Numbered from the stretch's first letter, positions 20,307 to 29,100 are shown. The stretch is DNA of 64,000 nt from Pseudomonas sp. 21 (GCF_000955805.1 NZ_JYOA01000010.1:273887-337886); one strand, 5' to 3'. The notes: generated by a model from the letters alone, not told the origin. Made by a program: numbers and translations.

Positions 20307-21215
20307 ATGCGACGCAAGATCCCGACCACCGCGGCGCTGGTCGCCTTCGAGTCCGCCGCCCGCCACGAGAGCTTCACCAAGGCTGCCGACGAACTGTCGC
20401 TGACCCAGAGCGCCATCTGCCGGCAGATCGCCACGCTGGAGGAGTTCCTCGGCGTCGAACTGTTTCGCCGTTCGCGGCGCGGGGTGAAGCTGACCGAGGC
20501 CGGGCTCAATTACAGCCGCCGCGTCGCCCAGCGCCTGGACGCCGTGGAGCGCGACACCCTGGCCGTGATGGGCCAGCAAGGCGGCGGCACGCTGGAGCTG
20601 GCCGTCGTGCCGACCTTTGCAACGCAATGGCTGCTGCCGCGGCTGAAGGACTTCAAGCGCCTGCACCCGGAAGTCACGGTGAACCTGACCAACCGCACCC
20701 GGCCGTTCCTCTTCGCCGACACCGAGTTCGACGCCGCGCTGTATTTCGGTGATGGCGTGTGGTCCGGCACGGTCGCCAACTTCCTCATGCACGAGAACCC
20801 GGTGCCGGTGTGCAGTCCCGAGCTATTGGGTGGGAGGCGGGAGCTGTCCGCCGCGCAGATCGCCGAGCTGCCGCTGATGCAACAGACCACGCGGCCCTAC
20901 GCCTGGCGCCAGTGGTTCGGTTCGCTGGGGATGAGCGTGGCGCATGACATGAGCGGCACCCGCTACGAACTGTTCTCCATGCTCGCCCAGGCGGCGATGC
21001 ACGGCATGGGGGTGGCGCTGATCCCGCCGATGCTGATCCAGCACGAGCTGGCCGACGGACGGCTTATCGTGCCGATGCAACATGCCTATTTGAGCGAAAA
21101 TGCCTATTACCTGATGATTCCCGAACGCAAGGTGGAGTCGGCGACCCTGGGCGCTTTCCGCGACTGGCTGGTCGGCGAGGCGGCGCGGTACCGCGCCGAA
21201 GCCGGGCTCGGCTGA
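20307..21215 (+). CDS. LysR-family regulator, probable activator of glutarate degradation
   Basis: A 302-residue LysR regulator. A winged helix at residues 1-60 (AALVAFESAARHESFTKAAD, ending LFRRSRRGVKLTEAG) is followed by a periplasmic-binding-like effector domain. It is transcribed away from gcdH-gcdG with 227 nt between starts, the standard LysR layout, so it probably controls that operon in response to glutarate or glutaryl-CoA (GcdR-like). The start at 20307 is supported by GAAGAGG six nt upstream. The long in-frame extension before it crosses the intergenic region and is not homologous to LysR proteins. Confidence 0.88.
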   Translation: MRRKIPTTAALVAFESAARHESFTKAADELSLTQSAICRQIATLEEFLGVELFRRSRRGVKLTEAGLNYSRRVAQRLDAVERDTLAVMGQQGGGTLELAVVPTFATQWLLPRLKDFKRLHPEVTVNLTNRTRPFLFADTEFDAALYFGDGVWSGTVANFLMHENPVPVCSPELLGGRRELSAAQIAELPLMQQTTRPYAWRQWFGSLGMSVAHDMSGTRYELFSMLAQAAMHGMGVALIPPMLIQHELADGRLIVPMQHAYLSENAYYLMIPERKVESATLGAFRDWLVGEAARYRAEAGLG

Positions 21216-21469
21216 ACATCTGCTGCGCGTCGGCATAACCGCGTTGGAAACAGGCTCGCGCGCGAGTCCGATGAAAATGCTCATTTACAGAACGTAAACT
21301 CCGCTTTTTCAGCCTGTTTCCGCCTTGTTCTGCTCTAGCTCGCAAGATGTTGAACAGGTTCTGAGTCATGGCAGGGTGCCTGGTGCCGGCCGGGTCCAGA
21401 CTTGCATAGCCGGCGGGGCTTTCCCCGTCATCGCGCTCACGAGGCGCAACCTCCCAAGAAGGAGCTTCC

Positions 21470-21877
21470 ATGAATTTCCATACCCGCAAATGGGTCAAGC
21501 CTGAAGACCTCAACCCGAACGGCACCCTGTTCGGCGGCAGTCTCCTGAAGTGGATCGACGAAGAAGCGGCGATCTACGCCATCATCCAGCTGGGCAACCA
21601 GCGCGTGGTGACCAAGTTCATCTCGGAGATCAACTTCGTCAGTTCCGCGCGCCAGGGCGACATCATCGAGCTGGGCATCACCGCCACCGAGTTCGGCCGC
21701 ACCTCGATCACCCTGACCTGCGAAGTGCGCAACAAGATCACCCGCAAGAGCATCCTCACGGTCGACAAGATGGTCTTCGTCAACATCGGCCCGGACGGTC
21801 AGCCAGCGCCGCACGGTCGTACCGAGATCCTCTACATCAAGGACCAGTTCAAGGACGACGCCATTCCCCAGCCCTGA
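21470..21877 (+). CDS. Acyl-CoA thioesterase, hot-dog fold (YciA-like)
   Basis: A 135-residue single hot-dog domain. It has the conserved N-terminal NPNGTLFGGSLLKWIDEEAA, where the Asn/Gly and Asp residues form the active site of YciA/BACH thioesterases, and a C-terminal HGRTE. Such enzymes hydrolyse acyl-CoA to free acid and CoA in the cytoplasm. AAGGAG precedes the ATG by 6 nt. It stands alone 254 nt after the LysR gene and nearly 200 nt before an unrelated transporter operon. Acyl chain specificity cannot be told from sequence. Confidence 0.9.
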   Translation: MNFHTRKWVKPEDLNPNGTLFGGSLLKWIDEEAAIYAIIQLGNQRVVTKFISEINFVSSARQGDIIELGITATEFGRTSITLTCEVRNKITRKSILTVDKMVFVNIGPDGQPAPHGRTEILYIKDQFKDDAIPQP

Positions 21878-22072
21878 CGGCTGATTCGCCAAGGTGATTG
21901 CCAGCGTGCCCGGAGCCAAGCCGAACTGCGGCGAAAACCTTTGCATTTGCGTCGATTGAATGTGAGCCTTTGCCCGCCCACGGCGGGCATGGGCCGACGC
22001 AAGCTCCCCGCCGATCCAGCAGCGCTTCATTCATCAAGAATGCACCTGCAAAACAATGACCGGGGAGAGACC

Positions 22073-23080
22073 ATGCACACCACCTTCGCCACCGCGCTGC
22101 GCCAATTGGCCGTGGCCACCTGCGCCAGCCTGCTGCTGGCCGGCGCCGCGCACGCCGCCGCGATCAAGGCCGACACCAAGCCCGAGGCCGGCACCTTCAA
22201 GATGGGCATGCAGCCCTGGCTGGGCTACGGCCAGTGGTACGTCGCCGAACAGGCCGGCGCCTTCAAGGCCAACGGCCTGGAGCAGGTCGAGCTGGTCAAC
22301 TTCACCGAAGACAAGGACATGAACGCCGCCCTGGCCAGCGGCCAGATCGACGGCGGGAACCTCGCCACCCACACCGCCATGGCCATGGTCGCTGCCGGCC
22401 TGCCGGTGAAGATCGTCCTGCTGCTGGACCAGAGCACCAGCGCCGACGCGCTGATCGTCGATCCGTCGATCAAGACCCTGACCGACCTCAAGGGCAAGCA
22501 GGTCGCCTATGAAGAAGGCACCACCAGCGACATCCTCCTGCACAGCGCCCTGCGCAAGGCCGGCCTGACCATCGCCGACGTGCAGCCGGTGCCGATGCCC
22601 GCCGCCAACGCCGGCAGCGCGCTGATCGCCGGCCAGGTCCCGGCCGCGGTGACCTACGAGCCTTACCTGTCCGCCGCCAAACAGCAGAACCCCAAGGTCA
22701 ACCTGCTGTACAAGGGCTCGGATGACCCGGGCATCATCAGCGACGTGTTCGTGGTGCGCGACGAAGTGCTGAAGGAGCGTCCCGGCCAGGTGCTGGCGCT
22801 GATCAAGAGCTGGGAAGCGGGCCTCAAGCACTACAACGAGAAGAGCGCCGAAGGCCGTGCCGCCATCGCCAAGGGCGTGGGCGCCGACGAGTCCGAACTG
22901 ACCAGCGCATTCGACGGCGTGCACTTCTACTCGGTGAAGGAGAACCAGGCCGAACTGAAGGGCGCCTTCCAGAAGGGCTCGTTCGAGCACATCCAGAAGG
23001 CCGCCAGCGAAGCCGGCATCCTGCAGCAGCCGGTCACTCCGGCGCAGGCCATCGACGCGCGTTTCGTCGAGGCGCTCTGA
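22073..23080 (+). CDS. ABC transporter substrate-binding protein, NMT1/SsuA type
   Basis: A 335-residue periplasmic protein with a signal peptide ending AGAAHA at about residue 27. Its NMT1/THI5-like domain begins MQPWLGYGQWYVAEQAG. The block MNAALASGQIDGGNLATH is the ligand-pocket region of sulfonate/nitrate/taurine-type binding proteins. The start at 22073 follows GGGGAGAG. It heads a three-gene importer. The family covers nitrate, sulfonates, taurine, pyrimidines and thiamine precursors; no partner enzyme nearby singles out one, so the substrate is left open. Confidence 0.88.
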   Translation: MHTTFATALRQLAVATCASLLLAGAAHAAAIKADTKPEAGTFKMGMQPWLGYGQWYVAEQAGAFKANGLEQVELVNFTEDKDMNAALASGQIDGGNLATHTAMAMVAAGLPVKIVLLLDQSTSADALIVDPSIKTLTDLKGKQVAYEEGTTSDILLHSALRKAGLTIADVQPVPMPAANAGSALIAGQVPAAVTYEPYLSAAKQQNPKVNLLYKGSDDPGIISDVFVVRDEVLKERPGQVLALIKSWEAGLKHYNEKSAEGRAAIAKGVGADESELTSAFDGVHFYSVKENQAELKGAFQKGSFEHIQKAASEAGILQQPVTPAQAIDARFVEAL

Positions 23081-23101
23081 TTCTTTGAAGTCCTGATACA
23101 C

Positions 23102-23128
23102 CGCGCGCCGGCCCCGAGCCGGCGCGCG
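23102..23128 (+). terminator. Intercistronic hairpin in the NMT1-type ABC operon
   Basis: A perfect 11-bp GC stem (23102-23112 with 23118-23128) with a 5-nt loop followed by TCTTTCT, in the 73-nt gap between binding-protein and permease genes. It probably attenuates downstream expression and stabilises the upstream message. Confidence 0.65.
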
Positions 23129-23153
23129 TCTTTCTCCGTTCGACGAGCCCGAC

Positions 23154-23960
23154 ATGAAAGCCCGCAAATCCAACCCGCTGTTCACCATCGGCAAGCCGAT
23201 CGCGCAGCGCCACTTCCTGCTCATCGGCGGCGCCGTGTTCGTCCTGTTGGCGCTGCTCTGGTGGCTGGCCGGCGCCAGCGGCGCGGTGCCGAAGATCTTC
23301 CTGCCGGCGCCCGGCGATGTCTGGGCGCGCATGCTCAAGCTGGCCGCCGATGGCACGTTGTGGTCGGACCTCAAGGTCAGCGTGTACCGCATCGCCGTGG
23401 CCTTCCTGGTGTCCTCGGCGATGTCTATCGTGATCGGCGTATTCGCCGGCTGCTACGGCTTCTGGAAAGCCGCCACCGAGCCGCTGGTGGACTTCGTGCG
23501 CTACATGCCGGTCGTCGCCTTCGTCCCGCTGACCATCCTCTGGGCCGGCACCAGCGACTTCCAGAAATTCCTCATCATCTGGATCGGCACCTTCTTCCAG
23601 CAGGTGCTGATGGTGATGGACGCGATCAAGCGCGTGCCGGCGGACTTCGTCGGCCTCGGTCGCACGCTGGGGATGCCGGATCGCCGCATCCTCCTGAAGA
23701 TCGTCCTGCCCAGCGCATTGCCGGGTATCTGGGACGCCCTGCGGATCAGCCTCGGCTGGGCCTGGACCTGGCTGGTGCTGGCCGAGCTGGTGGCCGCGAC
23801 CTCCGGCCTGGGCTACCGCATCACCGTGTCCCAGCGCTTCTTCCAGACCGACACCATCATCGGCTACATCCTGCTGCTCGGTTTCCTCGGCCTGATCACC
23901 GACCAGGCCATGCGCGCCGGCGAGAAGGTCCTGTTCCGCTACAACCGGAGGCGCAACTGA
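23154..23960 (+). CDS. ABC transporter permease, SsuC/TauC type
   Basis: A 268-residue inner-membrane permease with about six spans and the binding-protein-dependent transport domain. The coupling loop reads LGRTLGMPDRRILLKIVLP, as in SsuC/TauC/NrtB proteins. Its TGA overlaps the ATG of the ATPase gene by one base. It works with the preceding NMT1-like binding protein. Confidence 0.92.
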   Translation: MKARKSNPLFTIGKPIAQRHFLLIGGAVFVLLALLWWLAGASGAVPKIFLPAPGDVWARMLKLAADGTLWSDLKVSVYRIAVAFLVSSAMSIVIGVFAGCYGFWKAATEPLVDFVRYMPVVAFVPLTILWAGTSDFQKFLIIWIGTFFQQVLMVMDAIKRVPADFVGLGRTLGMPDRRILLKIVLPSALPGIWDALRISLGWAWTWLVLAELVAATSGLGYRITVSQRFFQTDTIIGYILLLGFLGLITDQAMRAGEKVLFRYNRRRN

Positions 23961-24736
23961 TGGCGACTTTGGAAATCTCCGGCCTGAACAAGAGTTTCGC
24001 GGTCGGCAAGGAGCGCCGTGAGGTGCTGCGCAACATCGACTTGATGCTGGCGGACAACGAGTTCGTGTCCATCGTCGGCACCTCCGGCTGCGGCAAGAGC
24101 ACGCTGCTGTCCATCGCTGCCGGCCTGGAAGAGTTCGACAGCGGCAGCGTGAAGGTCGACGGCGTGCCGATCACCGGGCCGGGCCTGGACCGTGGCGTGG
24201 TGTTCCAGTCCTACACCCTGCTGCCCTGGCTCACCGCGCGGCAGAACGTCGAGTTCGCCCTCAAGGCCGCCGGCCTGTCCCGCGCGCAGTGCCGCGAGGT
24301 CGCCGACGAACATCTGGAGCTGGTGAAACTGACGAAGTTCGCCGAGGCCTACCCGAACGAGTTGTCCGGCGGCATGAAACAGCGCGTGGCGATCGCCCGG
24401 GCGCTGTCATACCGGCCGAAGATCCTGCTGATGGACGAGCCCTTCGGCGCGCTGGACGCCATGACCCGCCACCAGATGCAGGAGCTGCTCACGCGCATCT
24501 GGGAAACCCACCGGCTGACGGTGATGTTCGTCACCCACGACGTGGAAGAGGCGGTCTACCTGTCCGACCGCATCGTGGTGATGGGGCTCGGGCCGGGGCG
24601 GATCAAGACCACCTTCGACGTGAAGCTCGGCCGCCCGCGCCACGAGGACATGGCCGCCAGCGCCGAGTTCATCGACCTGCAGCGCCAGGTGCTGCGCTCG
24701 ATCCGCGAGGAAGAGCAGGGCGTCGCCGCCCTCTGA
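23960..24736 (+). CDS. ABC transporter ATP-binding protein, SsuB/TauB type
   Basis: A 258-residue ATPase with Walker A GTSGCGKST (40-48), signature LSGGMKQR, Walker B MDEPFGALD and the family's TRHQMQELLTRIWE segment. It shares one base with the permease stop codon, so it is translationally coupled. It ends 10 nt before the convergent TPM-domain gene. Confidence 0.95.
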   Translation: MATLEISGLNKSFAVGKERREVLRNIDLMLADNEFVSIVGTSGCGKSTLLSIAAGLEEFDSGSVKVDGVPITGPGLDRGVVFQSYTLLPWLTARQNVEFALKAAGLSRAQCREVADEHLELVKLTKFAEAYPNELSGGMKQRVAIARALSYRPKILLMDEPFGALDAMTRHQMQELLTRIWETHRLTVMFVTHDVEEAVYLSDRIVVMGLGPGRIKTTFDVKLGRPRHEDMAASAEFIDLQRQVLRSIREEEQGVAAL

Positions 24737-24746
24737 GTGCTCTGGA

Positions 24747-25730
24747 TTACCAGCGGCCGGAGGCCCCGCCGCCGCCGCTGGAACCACCGCCGCCACGGAA
24801 ACCCCCGCCACCGCCGCCGCCCCCACGCCCGCCGCGACCGATCGAGCTGATGATCGTCATGAGCAGTTGCAGCACGCCCATGGTCAGCCACATCGGCGGC
24901 AGGAAGAAGATGTACAGCACCAGCGGGATCGAGAAGGCGCCGATCATCTGCTGTTGCAGCGCCGCGGGATTGGCTTCGCTGACCAGCAGCACGCCAGCGG
25001 CGATGCCGCCCACCAGCACGCTGCACAACAGGTAGCGGCCCATGCTGCGCTGGCGCATCCAGGACACCGGCAGCAGCATGCCCAGCAGCGGCACACCGAC
25101 CAGCAGGCCAAGCAGCGCTGCCAGGCGGGTGGGCGGGATTTCCTCGCCGGCCGTCGCGTTGCGGTTCGAGTAGGCGTCGCTGTAGTTTTCCGCCGGGCCG
25201 GTACGTGGCAATTCGTCTTCGCTGCCGTCCGGCTTGGTTGCGGCGGAGGGCGGCTCGATCAGCGCGATCAGGCTGTCGACGCCGGCCTGGATGCCGCCGG
25301 CGAAGTCGCCTTTCTGAAACAAGGGCACGATCTGTTCGCGGATGATCCGGCCGGCCTGTACGTCGGTGATGGTGCCTTCCAGCCCGTAGCCGACTTCGAT
25401 GCGCAGCGTGCGATCATTCTTCGCAACCACCAGCAGCACGCCGTCATCGACACCCTTGCGGCCCAGTCTCCATTGCTCGAAGGCGCGTACCGCGTAGTCC
25501 TCGATGCTGTCCTCGCCGGTGCTGGGGACCAGCAGTACGGCGATCTGCGCGCCCTTGCGTTGCTCCAGGCCGGCGAGCTGGCTTTCCAGCTGCGCGCGCT
25601 GCCCGGCATCGAGGGTCTGGGTGAGATCGGTGACGCGGGCGCTGAGCGGCGGAATGGCGACCGGCGCCGCCTGCAGCACGACCGCCCAGCACAGCAGCAG
25701 GGCGGCCAGCAGCCAGCGCGGCAGGGTCAT
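24747..25730 (-). CDS. TPM-domain membrane protein (YgcG family) with Gly-rich tail
   Basis: A 327-residue protein. It has a signal peptide (1-21), a TPM domain at about 30-165 containing ARVTDLTQTLD, LVVAKNDRTLRIEVGYGLEG and the conserved tail FAGGIQAGVDSL, then three or four hydrophobic segments, and a C-terminal stretch that is almost only Gly, Ser and Arg. TPM domains act in the periplasm; characterised relatives are linked to photosystem repair or to membrane processes, and no enzymatic role is settled in Pseudomonas. It is coupled to lemA by a 4-nt overlap. Such LemA plus TPM pairs are common. Confidence 0.88.
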   Translation of the reverse strand: MTLPRWLLAALLLCWAVVLQAAPVAIPPLSARVTDLTQTLDAGQRAQLESQLAGLEQRKGAQIAVLLVPSTGEDSIEDYAVRAFEQWRLGRKGVDDGVLLVVAKNDRTLRIEVGYGLEGTITDVQAGRIIREQIVPLFQKGDFAGGIQAGVDSLIALIEPPSAATKPDGSEDELPRTGPAENYSDAYSNRNATAGEEIPPTRLAALLGLLVGVPLLGMLLPVSWMRQRSMGRYLLCSVLVGGIAAGVLLVSEANPAALQQQMIGAFSIPLVLYIFFLPPMWLTMGVLQLLMTIISSIGRGGRGGGGGGGGFRGGGGSSGGGGASGRW

Positions 25731-26341
25731 TGTGCGGGCTGCGCCGGCGCGTTGCCGAAGTCCACTTTCGGCGCGGTGGAAATGGCGGCTTCGTTCTCGA
25801 CGCTGAAGTTGGCCTTGGGCTTGTAGCCGAAGATCTTCGCGGTGATCACCTGCGGGAACTGGCGAATCATCACGTTGTACTCCTGCACGGCCTTCACATA
25901 GCGGCCACGGGCGACAGTGATGCGGTTCTCGGTGCCTTCGAGCTGCGTCAGCAGGTCCTTGAACAGGCCGTCAGCCTTGAGCTGCGGGTAGTTCTCCGAG
26001 ACCACCAGCAGGCGCGACAGCGCCGAGCTCAACTGCCCCTGGGCCTGCTGGAAGCGCTTGACCGCTTCCGGGTCGTCGAGCTGGTCGGCATTCAGGGTAG
26101 TGCTGCCGACCTTGGCGCGGGCCTCGGTCACCTGGGTCAGTACGCTGGCTTCATGGGCGGCGTAGCCCTTCACGGTGCTGACCAGGTTGGGGATCAGGTC
26201 GGCACGGCGCTGGTACTGGTTGAGCACTTCCGACCAGGCGGCCTTCACCCCTTCGTCGCCGGATTGCATGGCGTTGTAGCCGCAGCCGGAGAGCAGGGTG
26301 ACGAGGATGTAAGCGGTCAGGAACTTGATCAGGCGTGGCAT
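25727..26341 (-). CDS. lemA: LemA family lipoprotein
   Basis: A 204-residue product. Its signal ends in the lipobox LLSGC (Cys20), so this LemA is probably a lipid-anchored periplasmic protein. The remaining long helical domain contains the family blocks NQYQRRADLIPNLV and YNVMIRQFPQ. LemA proteins are widespread with no agreed function. I start at 26341 (MPRLIKF); the upstream in-frame codons are not homologous. The 4-nt overlap with the TPM gene and shared direction make them an operon. Confidence 0.9.
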   Translation of the reverse strand: MPRLIKFLTAYILVTLLSGCGYNAMQSGDEGVKAAWSEVLNQYQRRADLIPNLVSTVKGYAAHEASVLTQVTEARAKVGSTTLNADQLDDPEAVKRFQQAQGQLSSALSRLLVVSENYPQLKADGLFKDLLTQLEGTENRITVARGRYVKAVQEYNVMIRQFPQVITAKIFGYKPKANFSVENEAAISTAPKVDFGNAPAQPAQ

Positions 26342-26487
26342 GGCAGAGGCTCGTGCTGGCGAAAAGGCCCAGTCTAGGCCAGTTATGGCTGAGGAGGCAG
26401 GTGGAAATGTCCGAAACAGCCAGCGCTTGCCCCTCATGGGGTGGCTCAGGGTAGAATTGCCCTGGTCTATACCAGGAGTTCGCTTTC

Positions 26488-27318
26488 GTGCTCGCCACTA
26501 CCCTGGTGCTGCTGGCCGCCCTGCTGCACGCCACCTGGAACACCCTCGTCAAGTTCAGCAACGATCGCCTGCTGGTGGTCGCCTGCATGGACATGGTCGG
26601 CCTGGCCGCCGCGCTGCTCCTGCTGCCGTGGATCGAGATTCCCCCTGCTGAAGTCTGGCCCTGGCTGCTGGCCGCCGTATCGTTGCAACTGGTCTATCGC
26701 GTGCTGCTGATCCAGGCCTACAAGGTCGGCGACCTGGGCCTGGTCTACCCGCTGATGCGCGGGCTGTCGCCGCTGGTGGTGCTGGCACTGACTCTCTACT
26801 TCGGCGGCGAGCACCTGACCGACAAGCAGATCCTCGGCATCCTGCTGATCCCGGTCGGCATGCTGTTCCTGCTCAAGGGCGGTGGCGGCTCGAAGCTGCC
26901 GTGGATCGCCTACCCCACCGTACTGCTGATGGGCCTGTGCATCGGCAGCTACACCTGGACCGACGGCAACGCGCTCAAGCTCTGGCCCAAGCCGCTGGAC
27001 TACCTGGTGTGGCTGTCGCTGCTGTCCGGCCTGCCGTTCCCGCTGGTAGCCCTGGTCGGGCGCACCCGCGCCTTTGCCAAGTTCTGGATCAACGACTGGA
27101 AGCTGGGTATCAGTGTCGGCTTCTGCGTCCTGCTCAGCTACGGGCTGGTGCTCTGGGCCATGCAACTGGGCTCCATCGCCGAGGCTGCCGCGCTACGCGA
27201 GACCAGCGTGCTGCTGGTGGTGCTGTTCGGCATGCGCTTCCTCAAGGAACCCTTCGGCCTGCCGCGCCTGGCGGCGTGCAGCCTGGTGCTGGTGGGCATG
27301 CTGGTGATGAAGCTCTGA
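26488..27318 (+). CDS. EamA/DMT-superfamily transporter
   Basis: A 276-residue membrane protein with nine to ten predicted spans in two EamA repeats. The first starts at LVLLAALLHATWNTLVKFS and the second after residue 140 at VLLMGLCIGSYTWTDG. Drug/metabolite exporters of this family move amino acids or other small metabolites. It starts at GTG 26488 with CCAGGAG ahead. The substrate is unknown. Confidence 0.87.
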   Translation: MLATTLVLLAALLHATWNTLVKFSNDRLLVVACMDMVGLAAALLLLPWIEIPPAEVWPWLLAAVSLQLVYRVLLIQAYKVGDLGLVYPLMRGLSPLVVLALTLYFGGEHLTDKQILGILLIPVGMLFLLKGGGGSKLPWIAYPTVLLMGLCIGSYTWTDGNALKLWPKPLDYLVWLSLLSGLPFPLVALVGRTRAFAKFWINDWKLGISVGFCVLLSYGLVLWAMQLGSIAEAAALRETSVLLVVLFGMRFLKEPFGLPRLAACSLVLVGMLVMKL

Positions 27319-27418
27319 GGATTGGCTCGCGCTACGGACGAGACCGCCAAGCCGGTCAAGGACGCGGCGTGCGGCCATGGCCTAAGCTGCGGCCTTTCCC
27401 CTCGACGAGAGTCCCGCC

Positions 27419-27805
27419 ATGCCCATTGCCTTCTGGTGCGTCCTGATCGCGATCTTCCTGCCTTACGTCGGCACCAGCATCGCCAAGTTCACCGGCGGCG
27501 GTTTCGGTCCCCGGCAGAACCACGACCCGCGCACCTTCCTCGCCAGCCTGGAGGGCTACCGCAAGCGCGCCAACGCTTTCCAGATGAACAGCTTCGAGGT
27601 CACCCCGGCCTTCGCCGCGGCGGTGATCATCGCCTACCTGGTGAACAACGCCGAGCCCGCCACCATCGACCGCCTGGCCATCGCCTGGGTCACCAGCCGC
27701 CTGCTCTACCTGATCTTCTACATCGCCGACCTGGCGATGCTGCGCTCGCTGGCGTGGTTCCTCGGCATGGCGCTGATCATCGCAATCTTCGTCGTCTCCG
27801 CCTGA
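27419..27805 (+). CDS. MAPEG family membrane protein
   Basis: A 128-residue protein with four membrane spans. The MAPEG pattern includes RTFLASLEGYRKRANAFQMNSFE, where the Arg/Asn/Glu residues would bind glutathione in eukaryotic relatives, and a TM4 region containing SRLLYLIFYIADL. Bacterial MAPEG proteins are poorly understood; some have glutathione transferase activity. It follows the EamA gene by 100 nt on the same strand. Confidence 0.85.
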   Translation: MPIAFWCVLIAIFLPYVGTSIAKFTGGGFGPRQNHDPRTFLASLEGYRKRANAFQMNSFEVTPAFAAAVIIAYLVNNAEPATIDRLAIAWVTSRLLYLIFYIADLAMLRSLAWFLGMALIIAIFVVSA

Positions 27806-27949
27806 CCCGAGTCTGTCTGAACGGCAGCTGAACGAATGGCGCGGCGCTGCGGCGGATGGCCGCAGCGACCGGCACGCGGTCTGGATCATTCGGGGAACGG
27901 GGCGGATAATCCGGCGCTTCCGTGTCTGGCCGTCCTACAAGAGTCCCCC

Positions 27950-28417
27950 ATGAAGTTGAAGACCCTGCTCGTTCTGCTGCTCGCCGGCACGGCGCTCGCC
28001 GGCTGCCATCGCCTGGACCCCAACTCGCCGGAGTACAAGCGCCAGGCGGTGTTCAAGGAAATGCTCAAGACCAGCGAGGACATGGGCGGCATGCTGCGCG
28101 GTCGAATTCCCTTCGACGCGGACAAGTTCCGGGCCAACTCGACCAAGCTGGGCGAGCTGGCCGACAAGCCCTGGCAGTACTTCCCCACGACCCAGCCGCC
28201 GGCTGACAAGGTGGAAAGCGACGACACCCGCGCCAAGGCGGAAATCTGGCAGCGCCAGCTGGAGTTCCAGGCCGACGCCAAGACCTTCGAGCAGGCCGTC
28301 CGCGCGCTGGGCGAAAACACCCGCAATGCCACGCCGACGCCCGAGGGCGTGCGCAAGGAATTCGCCGCGGTGGAAGACGCCTGCGAGGCTTGCCACAAGA
28401 AGTTCCGCGCGCTCTAA
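27950..28417 (+). CDS. Cytochrome c' family lipoprotein
   Basis: A 155-residue product. The signal has a lipobox ending at Cys19 (ALAGC), so the mature protein is likely a membrane-anchored periplasmic lipoprotein. The C-terminal CEACHK (Cys145, Cys148, His149) is a c-type haem attachment site placed as in cytochrome c'/c556, close to the C-terminus of a four-helix bundle. Cytochromes c' bind NO or act as small electron carriers. The lipid anchor is less usual for this family. The start at 27950 is preferred to the upstream ATG, which adds 38 non-homologous residues. Confidence 0.88.
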   Translation: MKLKTLLVLLLAGTALAGCHRLDPNSPEYKRQAVFKEMLKTSEDMGGMLRGRIPFDADKFRANSTKLGELADKPWQYFPTTQPPADKVESDDTRAKAEIWQRQLEFQADAKTFEQAVRALGENTRNATPTPEGVRKEFAAVEDACEACHKKFRAL

Positions 28418-28435
28418 GCGCGGAGCAGTGGCGGA

Positions 28436-28529
28436 CCTTGCCCGCCTTCGCGGGCGTGGCCCGCTCCTACCAAGGCAGCGCCTGATTCTGTAGGAGCGGA
28501 CTTTGTCCGCGAACCGGCCGCAGGCCGGT
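28436..28529. repeat. Divergent REP pair plus hairpin between convergent genes
   Basis: A REP copy reads on the minus strand (28470 down to 28436, ending TCCTAC on the plus strand) and a second on the plus strand (28490-28514, GTAGGAGCGGA then CTTTGTCCGCGAAC). A 7-bp hairpin follows at 28513-28529. The arrangement is the reverse of the convergent pairs elsewhere in the window. The hairpin sits just past the end of the DUF1090 gene. Confidence 0.75.
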
Positions 28530-28537
28530 CCCCGGTA

Positions 28538-28936
28538 TTACTCCTCCAGCTCGCGCTTGGCCTGTTCCAGCTCGGCGCGGGCTTCGGCCAGCTTGTCCTT
28601 GCGCTTCTCGATCTTCTCGGCGTCACCTTTGTTCATCGCCTTGCGCAGGTCCTTTTCGCGCTGGGCGACTTCCTTCTCCGCATCCAGCACATTCTGCTTG
28701 CGCTCCTGCGTGAGGCTGGCGTCGGTGCAATAGGTCTTCACCTTCTCCAGGGCGGTCTGCAGGCCGGCGACGCGGTTGCCGTTGCCCTGGGCCTTGGCCT
28801 GTTCGAGCTGGGTTTCGATGGCGGCGCGCTTGGCGGCGCAGCCGGTCAGCGGTTGTCCGGACGCCTCGGCGGCGAGCAGCGGGCTGGCGCAGCCGAGGGC
28901 GAGAACGGCGGCCATCAGGGCAGAGCTTCGGAACAT
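28538..28936 (-). CDS. DUF1090 family periplasmic protein
   Basis: A 132-residue protein. A signal peptide ends near residue 22 (PLLAA). The mature part starts with a Cys (TGCAAKRAAIETQL) that can form a disulfide with the second Cys in VKTYCTDASL, and continues as a long charged helix suited to coiled coil (VAQREKDLRKAMNKGD). This is the YqjC/DUF1090 pattern. Its function is unknown; it is a small secreted helical protein. It is transcribed alone, convergent with the cytochrome c' gene. Confidence 0.87.
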   Translation of the reverse strand: MFRSSALMAAVLALGCASPLLAAEASGQPLTGCAAKRAAIETQLEQAKAQGNGNRVAGLQTALEKVKTYCTDASLTQERKQNVLDAEKEVAQREKDLRKAMNKGDAEKIEKRKDKLAEARAELEQAKRELEE

Positions 28937-29100
28937 TTTCGGAGTCCTTGGTTACCAAACACTATGACGTTGGAGTCAACGGCTAGAGTTTGCCATGGAC
29001 GGGGTAGCGAGGGGCTGCCTCAGGACAATTGCCCCCGCGCGATTGCCTCAGGAGAAGGCCGGGACTCGCAAGGCCCGCCAGGCGGGCAAGGAGAGGCGGT

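Noticed and set aside
23261..24736. A single 491-codon frame covering the permease region and the ATPase
   Set aside because: Only the part from 23960 is the real ATPase; the upstream part is out of frame with the permease gene and shares the shadow composition.
24289..25035. A proline-run ORF on the plus strand across the ATPase end and the TPM gene tail
   Set aside because: The Pro run is the complement of the Gly-rich TPM tail; no homology or start signal.
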